A DNA stretch of 64,000 nt from Mesostigma viride (Eukaryota > Streptophyta > Mesostigmatophyceae > Mesostigmatales > Mesostigmataceae): the NCBI GenBank assembly GCA_009746045.1, contig RPFO01000076.1, positions 122,001-186,000 on the forward strand. Direction: 5' to 3'. Below, piece by piece: positions 1-8,969 of this stretch. The notes beneath the pieces were generated by a model. That model saw only the letters and a program-made list of their open reading frames with translations. It ran no database searches and was not told the origin of the DNA. The translations under genes were made by a program, and so were the position numbers. Numbering within the stretch: the first letter of the stretch is position 1; each line of letters begins with the position of its first letter.

Positions 1-221
1 CGACTTGACCGTTGGTGCTTGACCGCACTTTGGCTGACAGGTCGCTGTCCACGACGTGGTCGGCTCGCTCGAGGCCTCGCGCCAGCACCGGACTTGGCAG
101 TCCAGGACTTGGAAAAATTTGGCAGCTTGGTCGATTTCGCCCTCGCGTCACGAATTTGTTCCCCCTCAGTTAGGCTGGCAGCGTTCGAGCGCCGCGCCTT
201 TGGTCTGGTCGCCGGACTTTG
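1..221 (-). pseudogene. Continuation of the copia A ORF beyond the hAT insert
   Basis: If the hAT element and one copy of its 8-bp duplication are ignored, the frame ending at 882 continues from 221 to base 1 with no stop. The added residues are rich in Arg, Lys, Ser and Ala and match no domain I know. The open frame across about 73 codons supports the view that this is one interrupted ORF. Confidence 0.65.
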
Positions 222-229
222 GTTACTAG

Positions 230-881
230 TAGGGCTGGCACATCCGGGTCTTTTCTCGACCCGGACCGAACACGAACACCTGGGGAGAGTACCCGAACCC
301 GAACCCGAACATGTTCGGTACATTCCCAGGTGACCCGAACACGAACACGAACATGTACTGTTTAGGATTGAGTGACCCGAACCCGAACCCGAACATACCC
401 GAACATTCTACCGAACACGAACAATTCATTAAATAAATTAAAATAAGTGAGAAACTATACATAGTTTGTTGTCACTTTTCATAATACGCAATAAATTAAT
501 AATGATTACGTAATCATTACCTAAACTAGTCCGGTCGTGCTTAGACAATTCTACTACCGTACAACAGCTTTGCTCTTGCCAGCGTGTCGGCGGACTAATC
601 TAGGCCGCTTTTTCATCAGAGAAGCGTTGCCTAGTCGGATCACTGGATGGTACTACAGGGATTCCGCCAGAAATGTTCGGTACCGGGTCAGAGGCGAACA
701 TGTTCGCCCGGTTCCCAGGGTGACCCGAATACGGACACGAACATGTTCTGCAAGTTTCCAGGTGACCCGAACCCGAACAGCACATGTTCGGCCGAACATT
801 TTTGCCGACCCGAACACCGCACATGTTCGGTATTCGCCCGAACATGTCCGTGTTCGGTATGCGGCGGATGTGCCAGCCCTA
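230..881. mobile_element. Non-autonomous hAT-type element with 8-bp TSD
   Basis: The ends are perfect 17-bp inverted repeats, TAGGGCTGGCACATCCG at 230-246 and its complement at 865-881. They are flanked by a perfect 8-bp duplication, GTTACTAG, at 222-229 and 882-889. A TAGGG start and 8-bp TSD are typical of the hAT superfamily. The 652-bp element has no transposase ORF and so must depend on a helper. Much of its inside is a degenerate repeat built on CCCGAACA and GAACATGTTCGG. It lies within the copia A coding frame. Confidence 0.9.
247..864. repeat. Degenerate GAACATGTTCGG / CCCGAACACGAA repeat arrays
   Basis: Two blocks (about 247-425 and 670-860) consist of short diverged units such as CCCGAACACGAACA, often containing the perfect palindrome GAACATGTTC. 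An AT-rich stretch (about 430-530) separates them. Apparent proteins rich in FGFGF or EHVRVR in this region are translations of the repeat. Such arrays near the ends of hAT elements can act as subterminal transposase-binding sites; here that is inference. Confidence 0.75.
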
Positions 882-2558
882 GTTACTAGCACCAGTATCA
901 CCTGGTATGCTGGCGGCGACAACGCGCTCCGCCTGCACTGGGCCGGTCTGGACCGCAGTTTCTGGAAGTACTTCAGCGTCTGACACGGACTTCTCCATTG
1001 CGCTGGAAACTTCTCGAATTGGCGTGAACTTGCACTGGGCCGGCGCAGAGTATATAAAGCCACGCAGTGTGCGAGTAATGCCCAGTAGGCCGCCCCCGAT
1101 CCCGCATACACGGGCAAGCATGGCCAGTATGACCGTTAGGCCCACGGCCAGCCACTCCGCCGCGTGTCCCGAGGCACGTGAGATGCTGCGCTCGCTGCTC
1201 GCCATTTTCTGCCCTTGACAGGCAGCGTCGTTCTTGAAGCTCGTCGCCGACGATTTCAGCTCTGGGATGGCGTCCATCGCTGCGTCCGCACCGTGCGCGG
1301 GCAAAAAGTAGGTGTTGTTCCTCGTCCCGATGCTGCAGTGCCTGCTGTCCAGCACAGCAACCCGCTGGGCGAGGTCGACCTTGTGGCCATCCTTGACGAG
1401 CTGGCCGACTGATAGAAGTCGGGTGCTCAGCCTGGGAACGAGCAGCGCGTTTTGGAGGTGCACGTCTGCCTCCTGGCCCGGCAGCTTCATCTTGACAGTC
1501 CCGATGGCTGTCGCCTTCAGTTTGCCGCCTGAGCCGGCGATTTCCCTGTCGTGAGGGTGCAGGCACACGAAATCCGACGGGCATGGCGTCATGTGACAGC
1601 TCGCTGCAGAATCCAGCACCCAGCTGGTCGGCGCCTTCTTTTCATATTGCGTGAGTGCAGCAGTGTCCGACGGCGATGGCGACTCGGCGATGGTGGCGAA
1701 GACGAAGCCGGACGGCAGCTCTGCAGCCTCCTGGGTGATGTGCGCCTCGCTGGCACCTGGTGAGTGCCCCTTTCTCGCCGCCGATGTCGCGTGGTTCCGT
1801 CGCGTCGCCTGGTTCTTGCGTTCTTGCTTCAGCTCTGGATGCTTCTCCCAGCACTGGGCCTCCACGTGCCCGAGCTTCTTGCAGTGATAGCACCGCTTTC
1901 CTCCACTTTTCTTGGTAGTAGCGTGGAAAGCTTGGCCGTCCGATGAGCTCTCCTTCTTTGCTTCAGCAGAACGCCCTCCCATCAGCATGTCCTCCGCCTC
2001 CAGCAGCGCAGCCTTTACCTCCTCCAAGTTGTCCTCCTCCTTGAAATGCACCGATATCAGCGCAGGGCGATATTTGTCTGGCAGGCCGCTCTTGAGAATG
2101 GCTGCGAAGTCTTGGTCACTCATGACTCCCCCCACAGCACGGTACTCCGCCAGCAGCAGCAGTCCCCTTAGGATATACTGCCCCATGGTCTCCCCTGGCT
2201 TCATTTGCAGCCTGTGCAGCTGGACCCTGAGGTCCATCCGGTGGCTCTTGGTGAGCTTTTGCTGCTCGTAGACCTCCCTCAGCGTCTTGTAGAGCTTGCT
2301 GCCAGATTGGTCTGGCACGAGCGATAGGATGCGCCTCGCTTCTCCAACAAGTGCAGCTGAGATAACAAGGCCGACAGCCATGTCAGCCTTGGGGTCCTCC
2401 TTGGTGCCAAGCAGAACATCCTTAACCCCGTAGAAGCGACAGAAGCCCTCAAGGGATGTCTTGGTCTCCTCCCAGCCACGTAAACTTGTGCCGTCAAATT
2501 TCAGCACCATCTTGGAGCACACATTCAGCATAGGAGTGTAGTCCACCTCGCTTGCCAT
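879..2558 (-). pseudogene. Copia A gag-protease ORF, interrupted by hAT element
   Basis: The likely start is the ATG at 2556-2558 (protein MASEVDY...), just downstream of the PBS; the frame is open further upstream but without a better ATG. In order: a UBN2-type copia gag domain over roughly the first 200 residues, one CCHC zinc knuckle (CYHCKKLGHVEAQC), then an aspartic protease with VLDSAASCHMT. Past the protease, the usual integrase start (a WHxRLGH-type zinc region) is missing. Instead there is a hydrophobic stretch (AAEWLAVGLTVILAMLARV...) that looks membrane-spanning, followed by a basic tail. The stop at 879-881 lies in the end of an inserted hAT element. Across that insert the same frame is open again from 221 to the window edge, so the ORF was interrupted, not ended. 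Confidence 0.8.
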
Positions 2559-2613
2559 GGAGCTTGTAACTGGGCTGGGTTTCTTAGTGGTCTTCTTGGA
2601 GCTCACGAACAAT

Positions 2614-2625
2614 CCTCCGATACCA
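2614..2625 (-). promoter_or_regulatory. Primer-binding site of copia A
   Basis: On the minus strand, TGGTATCGGAGG follows the LTR with no spacer. It resembles the complement of the 3' end of initiator tRNA-Met (plant consensus TGGTATCAGAGC) with two differences. Gypsy B carries the same 12 bases in the same place (19458-19469), so the variant probably reflects the host tRNA. Confidence 0.85.
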
Positions 2626-3455
2626 TGTTTGGATTGGGAGAGGAGACTAATGGGTTTTACACAATGCCTTGTGCTTGGCCTTGCTACCCACACACCTTGC
2701 AGGTGCTGAAAGAAAGAGAGGTTGAAGACAATTTACGTGGAAGAATAAATGGCTTTATTAGAATATAATAGTTGGAGAAGAGCTTGAATGGAGGTTGAAT
2801 GGAGGTTGAATGGAGGTTAAATGGAGGTACCTGCCCTTAGGGGGCAGTTTCCTTTTATACCTTTTAGGCTAGGAAGGATGACATCAGCAATGACATCATC
2901 ACAGAAGCTTGTAGAAACATCCTAGCATATTCCTAGCATATTCCCAGCATATTCTCAGTATATTCCAGGAATATTCCTGGCATATTCTTAGAACATTCCT
3001 AGAACATTCTAGACATGATCCAATGAGCTGGCATAATAGCTAGATGCCAAGTGTCTACGTAATAATGTGCCACATAACATGATTAATAAAGTGACACATC
3101 TCTTCTCCTTGGAGTGACAAGTGTCATGCAATGAGTCTACCCACTTGTCATCATGTAAGTCATAACATGTGTCATCATGAGCTTCCAACACTTGTCAGCT
3201 CATGGACCAAACACTTGTCCAATAGGCCATAGCACCACTTGTCAATCAAATACGTGATGCTACTAGGCTGACTCAGGTTACAAGTCATCCATGTCCAAGT
3301 ATAGGACTATGGCACATGAATATTGATCAGCTCATTGAGCCCAATTCATCTAGCTTATCAAAGCTATCAAATTCCCAGTCCATATGGAATAAATCCAACA
3401 AGAAATAAATCAGGCTGGGATATATTGTGGCCAGGTGGATATAATATCCCTAACA
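2626..3455 (-). repeat. 5' LTR of copia A
   Basis: This 830-bp LTR starts TGTTA at 3455 and ends AAACA at 2626, immediately before the PBS, so it has TG...CA ends. A TATA-like TATAAAAG (minus strand, 2852-2859) is a plausible core promoter. The LTR also holds a run of short repeats of the type TATTCCTAGCA at about 2925-3010 and a tandem TTGAATGGAGG-type repeat at about 2785-2827. Both could be enhancer-like, as in other LTRs, but that is inference. Short reading frames in it look like chance. Confidence 0.85.
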
Positions 3456-4769
3456 TCAGTCTGTCAGCCAACAATCAGAAATCGTTGTCGCACTTTATAA
3501 CCTGCTCCAATGGTTGTCCGGCAAAGTCAGGACCAAGCGTTTTCTAGGGTCTGGCAGGACGGCGGTTTTTTAAATGCCTGTGGCTTTCATTGGTGAATAC
3601 TACTTACTGTACCTGTAAATTTATCGGCAGTTTGCGGCTCCGACCGTTCTAAAAGGCTTTGAGACAAGTAGTAACCAGTGGAAAGGTAAGATGTCATGAC
3701 AATACGGAAGATCGCTTGGCTGGAATCACTCGAGACATTCCGCCTGCCGCTGGCTACGGATGTGACCTAGTCGCAATCTTTTTTTTTGCGCAAATTCAAA
3801 AAAACGCGTTTGACGTAGCCCTAGCCGTTGTTCGCAGTCAAGTCAGTGCTGGGGCTAGCGGGCAGTGAGGGCACATACACGCTAGCTCGAGCGATGGGGC
3901 AACCGCTTTCCATACGTAACCAATGAATGCAACCACCGAATAACAAGCGCTGCAGGTGTGGCAGCAGGGGTGGCAGCGAGAACCGCACTAGAAGCGGTTC
4001 TAGTAGCGACGACATGTGAGTGACATAAGTAACGGAGAATAAACAGAGCGAGATTCTGGAGCTATCCAAAACCTACAAGGCCGTCATGGACAGGCTGTGA
4101 TCGAAGAGGAATGGAGCCGGGAAAATGAGCAGCTGCGTAGCTGAGCAAGGATACTTATGAGAATTGCTTGGCAGGTTGCATTGGAAAGCCCATAGACCGC
4201 AAAAGCGGCATTCTGAGCAAAAGCTGGTTTCTTAGTATAGCATGAACTCTGAATACTTGATTTCTTGTCCTCTTACATGCGTGGTCAAGTTCATGAAGAT
4301 GACCATCATGAAGTACCGTCCTTGGGCATTTTTGTGCGTACATGCCCGTTTGTTGTCAAAGCACGTCCATGCAGACCTGAATCCCATGCAAGCCCCAAGC
4401 GTCAATTGCGACTATCTTTGCAAAGGAAAAGCATCTAGACGTGTTCTGATGAAGCCAGTAAGGTCAAATGTTTCATGGTGCTTCCTCATAAGCCACATAG
4501 TAGATTAGATACTAACTTGGTTGGTCCATGCGTGAGTATGTGCATGTTGTCATCAGTTTGCTACCTACTTTTTAATTACCTTGCCTACTTACTAGCTTTG
4601 TTATTGAAGGTATTTTCCTAATTTTGCACTGGAATTCATTCCTTACATCACTACTATTCTTTCTCCCCTTTGCAATCGCAACAGGAGGGACGGAATGTTA
4701 TCTTCTCCGCGGTCATGAGGTTGTCCCTTCTGCGTGGTAAGTGTCATAAAGTTGATTAGTCCCTTGGTC

Positions 4770-5345
4770 CCTCACTTGCTCCTTGCTTCCTTGCATGCTT
4801 GCTTGCTGAGTTTGATAAACCCCTTGCTTCCTTGCATGCTTGTTTCCGTCTTTGCGTGCTTGCTTGCTTCTTTGCGTGGTTGCTTTCTTCCTTGATTAGG
4901 CCCTTGCTTGGTTGTTTAGCCGCTTGCTGAATTTGATTAGTTCCTTGCTTTATTCCCTTGCTTCCTTGCATGCGTGCTTCCTGAATGTAATTAGTCCCTT
5001 GCTTCCTTTCTTAGTCCCATGCTTCCTTTGTAAGCCACTCTTCCTCGCATGCTTGCTGAATTTAATTAATGCCTTGCTTCCTTTGATATGACCTTGCCTA
5101 CTTGGTTAGGCCGTTCCTTCCCTGCATGCTTGACCACTTGCTGAATGGAATCAGTCCCCTGATTCCTTTGTTAGGCCCTTGCTTCCTTTGTTAGCCCCTC
5201 TTCCTTGCATGCTTGCAATTGCTTGCTTGCTGAATCTAATCAGTCCCTTGCTTCCTTTGTTAGGCCCTTGCTTCCTTATTTAGCCACTCTCGTCCTTGCG
5301 CGCATGTACGCTTGCTTGCTGAATTCAATTAGTCCCTTGCCCTGA
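4770..5345. repeat. CTTGCTTCC-rich degenerate repeat (CACTA copy 1)
   Basis: An irregular array of units such as CCTTGCTTCCTTGCATGCTTG separated by TGAATTTAATTAG-like spacers. The same array, nearly base for base, is at about 11970-12545 in the second CACTA copy. The Lys/Ala/Gln-rich minus-strand reading frame over it is a repeat translation. Confidence 0.75.
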
Positions 5346-5939
5346 AGAAATTTAGTCTAGTTACCCTGGAGCTTCACAGTTAATTAACGTGTTTTCCCTT
5401 TTTCAATGCATCGGTCATATGCAATGTCGTGGTTTCTTGGTCTTGCACATCTCAATAATGGCGGTGCTAGGCTTTCACTTGGGTCACCCTTTCAATGTTT
5501 TGTACCAGTCAGAAGTATCTTTTTTAATGCCGAGCATGATGTTGTTTGCTATGCCTTTGGTCTGGTTAGGTGTACATGTGCACATGCTGCAGCCCAGCGT
5601 CTCTAATCATGGTCCTGTTTAATGCTGTTTTTCCCCCTTCCTGGTTTATGCGTGCAGGTAAATGTGCAACGAAGCACAGTTTGGCAGAGTATATGAAGAA
5701 CCAAATGATCTACAAGATCTGCCAAACGATGAAGAAGCAATCCTCTTTTTGTTGTGATTTATTTTTTGCCTATGAATAAAAGATTTTTTAAATAATATTT
5801 ATCAATGTAATAAATGCACTGATTGTGAGTCATGCCCCTATTGTAATCATCTTGCATTGTCGTATTTCTGACGGTCCCTGATAACACCATTTTTTTGTCC
5901 CAGAATGGCTGGAGAATTCGCCTGTGCATGTTCTTGATT

Positions 5940-6300
5940 TTCTTGAGATTCTACTCGTTTTTTTGTCCTGAGATTGTCCTGAGATTTTCTTGAGATTCTA
6001 CTCGTTTTTTTGTCCTGAGATTGTCCTGAGATTGTCCTGAGATTGTCCTGAGATTGTCCTGAGATTGTCCTGAGATTTTGTCCTGAGTTTTTCACCAGAA
6101 TCTCAGGACCCGAGGTGTGCACTTACCAGATTTTGTGAAGACGAAATATCAGGATGAATCTCAGGACAATCTCAGGAAAACTCAGGATTAATCTCAGGAC
6201 AATCTCAAGATATTCTCAGGACATCTCAGGATTTCTCAGGATTTCTCAAGATTTGTCAAAAAAAAACTCAGGAGAATCTCAAGAGATCTCAGGACGAATT
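5940..6300. repeat. Subterminal inverted arrays of CACTA copy 1
   Basis: About ten TGTCCTGAGAT units (about 5945-6085) are followed by the complementary form AATCTCAGGAC (about 6100-6300). The two halves can pair as a long imperfect hairpin. Short repeats just inside the ends are typical of CACTA elements, where they bind the TnpA-type protein in maize En/Spm; the same role here is inference. Confidence 0.8.
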
Positions 6301-6318
6301 TTTTCCGACTTCCTAGTG

Positions 6319-7229
6319 TAGGCCACCATGCAATATTGATCTACATGAAGCAAGAATCCATACGGGCTGCCAACAATGTGGCTAGCGTGCAGGATAGCAT
6401 GCATGCCAGCAACCCGACCCAGCTTCCCTAAACCATTAACACATATGGTACGGTGGCTGGCTAGCAGCAGCCTGCATGGCTAAATAAGGCATTTATGTGC
6501 ATCGCGAGTCACACCAAATACCCCGCAGCCTGCGACGTAATGCCTCCGGCGGTCTCTTGCACTCGCTCACTCTTGCCTCCTTCGCATACGTAGCGCCCAT
6601 GATATGGCGGGTGCTAGCCTTGCTCGGGTGGTAGAACCCGAGAGTTTTGCATCCAAAAGTGTGCACGTCACTGAGCTAGTAGTTACCTGTCGGCTGCCCT
6701 TTCTTGTTGCAAGAGTCTGTTTTCACGATGTGTGTCCAGACAGTCTCGAATACGGCCTGCATCTCGTCGGCCCCATTATCATCGTGTTCCATAGACCCAC
6801 ACCATCACCGTCGCTAGCCATGGTGCCTGGATGTCAATTGTGCTACGATTAAATGTTAGGTGCCAGATGCGCGCCCTTGTTGGCAGACAACATAACTTCG
6901 TCACCTAATTTCCTCGTCCTTCGTCTCCTAGACCCTAGTCCGACACGCAGCAATCTGCAGCAATGCACGTACAGTCGTACATGCACGGCCAGCTTGGCAC
7001 CTGCATCTAGTTCCGGCTCCACGTGCCGTCCAAAATGATGCCAGAAGCTACTTCGAACGAGGTTCATACGCAAAAAATACGCAAAAAATACGCAAAAAAT
7101 ACGCAATACGCAAAAAATACGCAAAAAATACGCAGTGCGTATTTTTTTTCCCATTTCCATACGGAAATCTTGCGTATGGCGTATAATACGCGCCATACGG
7201 CGTATTATACGCCGTATGGCTGTTCACTG
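6319..7229. other. Unassigned DNA between CACTA copy 1 and gypsy A
   Basis: I recognise no gene here. Reading frames of 60-115 codons (6604-6852, 6849-7196) have no familiar motif. The right end holds an (ATACGCAAAAA)n run and a palindrome, listed separately. Confidence 0.5.
7067..7219. repeat. ATACGCAAAAA repeat plus palindrome
   Basis: From 7067 to 7135 the unit AATACGCAAAA repeats about six times, followed at once by its inverse, GCGTATTTTTT. A near-perfect 27-bp palindrome follows at 7193-7219: arms CCATACGGCGTA / TACGCCGTATGG around TTA. A second copy of the arm sequence GGCGTATAATACGC lies at 7178-7191. The region can form stable hairpins. It abuts the truncated left edge of gypsy A. 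Confidence 0.8.
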
Positions 7230-8391
7230 GATCGAGCCTCGTACCCTCCATGATCCTATTATAATGCCTTGGGATTCCATTATGATGGATTTTGGGGGGG
7301 CAAAAATAGAATGCCAAAGGCAATTGATGCGCAGATCCTCGTGTTTGTAGACCGCCTTACTAGACGTTGTCACCTTGTCCCTTGTCCCTTAATTGGAGCT
7401 TATTGCTCGAGTGACTGTGCTCAGCTGTACCTTCTAAACGTTTATCGTTACCATGGGTTGAGCAGGCAGTTTATCTCCGATAAGGACAAGCGGTTTACCT
7501 CGGACTTTTGGACAGAGTTTTTTGCTGCTATTGGTACTAAAGTGACGTTTGGCACTGCGTACCATTCCTCCTCCTCACGCCTAGTAGAGCGATTAAATAG
7601 AGTGGTAGAAGAAGCCCTATGACATTATGTAAATGGACCCGTCTGGTAGTGACTGGGAAGATTACCTATGTTTGGTTGAGTGAAAACCTGCACAACCTCT
7701 AGTCGTTTTCCTTCCTTAATTGCCTTATGTTATTTCCTCGGGCTGTGGGTCGGTTGGTTGTCCCCCGCCCTCCGCAGCCATCATGTCAGACGACGCCTGC
7801 TCAGCCAGCCGCTGTCGCTCCGTCCGTGGCTCCCTCCGTCGCGCATGCTCAGCCGGCCGCTGTCGCTCCGTCCGTGGCTCCCTCCGTCACGCCTGTTCAG
7901 CCGGCCGAGCCTCAGCGTCATCCAGATTTGGGCAAGGCGTCGACGGGCGAGTGGGTCTTTGACACTACCGATGATACGTATGATTCGGCCATGGGTGATT
8001 GGACCTCTAGCTGCCCGACCAGCCACGACGTCTTCCCCTGTCGCCGCTCCTGCCGCTACCGCTTCTTCCGTCGCGCCCGCCTCTGCCGTCATCCACCAGC
8101 CGCGCGTTGCTCCTGTTGCGGCGTCCTCAGCTTCGGTCACGCGTGTTAGCGAGAGTCGTGAGATCCGGCACGTGCGTCTGTGGCCCGACAATGTGGAGCG
8201 TTTCCTGGACTTGTTTTTCACCTCCGTTGCTCGTGGTGAGCTGCCAGGTCTTCTATTATCGGTTCCTCCTGCGCGCCTAGCTCCTTCTGCTGTCGGCCGA
8301 GCCCTTCGTGTGCTAGTTTCAGTGCGGGTTCCTTGACTGGGCCCGTGGACAGGTGGTCCTGACAAAGCTACGATACTACTGGGCTTTCCTC
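7230..8391 (+). pseudogene. Gypsy A fragment: integrase core and 3' accessory region
   Basis: From 7230 this matches gypsy B (24604-25734) closely. It encodes the integrase catalytic core in one frame (7269-7622): FVDRLTRRCHLVPCP, the second catalytic Asp in FISDKDKRF, and the Glu in LVERLNR. After a stop comes the same Pro/Ala/Ser-rich accessory region seen in gypsy B (DTTDDTYDSAMGDW..., RLWPDNVERFLDLFF). The left end is truncated at 7229/7230. The right end is interrupted at 8391 by the CACTA element and resumes at 13534. The fragment shares the missing parts of gypsy B, so both come from an already defective family. Confidence 0.75.
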
Positions 8392-8405
8392 CACTAGGAA
8401 GTCGG

Positions 8406-8645
8406 GTTCTGAGATTTTTCTCAGGTCCTGAGTTTTTTCTAAGATTTTCTCAGGATTTCCTGAGATATCCTGATTTTTTTCTCAAGATGTCCTGAGAAAT
8501 CCTGAGAAAAACTGAGATTTTCTCAGGAATCCTGATATTATATCAGGACTTCCTCCTGAGAGTCCTGAGAAGTGCCTGAGATTAAAAAAGTTGAACACTG
8601 AGAAACACTGAGAATCCTGAGAAAATCCTGAGATCCTGAGAAAAA
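8406..8645. repeat. Left subterminal TCCTGAGA/TCTCAGGA repeats of CACTA copy 2
   Basis: About twenty diverged units containing CCTGAGA or its complement TCTCAGG in both orientations follow the left terminal repeat. They correspond to the arrays at the right end (13137-13510). Confidence 0.8.
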
Positions 8646-8691
8646 TGTCGAAACAACACAAAAAATCTCAAGATCTTGAGATTTTCCCGCT

Positions 8692-8805
8692 GAATCAGAA
8701 AAAAATCAGGAAAATCAGGACACTTAGCATGGCACAAAAAATCAGGAAAATCAGGACACTTAGCATGGCACAGAAAATCAGGAAAATCAGGACACTGAGC
8801 ATGAC
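8692..8805. repeat. 39-bp tandem repeat, about three copies
   Basis: The unit contains CAGGAAAATCAGGACACTTAG followed by CATGGCACAAAAAAT-like sequence, and repeats about three times near the 3' side of the minus-strand ORF. Both strands read open, but only as repeat translations. Confidence 0.7.
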
Positions 8806-8969
8806 ACTTGAGAACTCTCAAGTGCATGAAGACAGGACACTTATGCATTATATTTGGATGCAGAAATGATGCAGTTGACACACATGTTCATTGGAAATAA
8901 ATAAATATAAGTGTGACAAGCACACAAAAAGTTACATCAATCCATCATTACATTATATTAGGAATATAA

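Larger units (their letters stand above)
1..3455 (-). mobile_element. Ty1/copia-like LTR retrotransposon, 5' part (copia A)
   Basis: Read on the minus strand, this is the 5' half of a copia element: LTR (2626-3455), a primer-binding site directly after it (2614-2625), then a gag-protease ORF running to the window edge. The 3' half and second LTR lie outside the window. The LTR begins TGTTAGGGATATTA, a form common in plant copia LTRs, and ends AACA. Its outer edge at 3455/3456 lies inside a CACTA-type transposon: the sequence from 3456 on is the same as that from 10663 on in an uninterrupted copy. Copia A was itself later split by a hAT-type insertion at 230-881. Confidence 0.88.
3456..6318 (+). 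mobile_element. CACTA-type DNA transposon, right-hand part (copy 1)
   Basis: This 2.86-kb block is about 99% identical by eye to 10663-13533, the right part of the complete CACTA element. It ends with the same terminal repeat, CCGACTTCCTAGTG (6305-6318). Its left part is missing because copia A inserted at 3455/3456; the rest would lie beyond copia A outside the window. It includes the CTTGCTTCC-rich region, a short transcribed-looking segment with an AATAAA signal near 5775, and the TCCTGAGAT subterminal arrays. No transposase is encoded in this part. Confidence 0.85.

Noticed and set aside
247-864. p53- or steroid-receptor-like response elements (GAACATGTTC)
   Set aside because: These regulators belong to animals; here the motif is part of a transposon repeat.
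3456-6318. Helitron with TC start and CTAG end
   Set aside because: The TC start is only the point where a copia LTR cut the repeat; the complete copy has CACTA inverted ends and a duplication.
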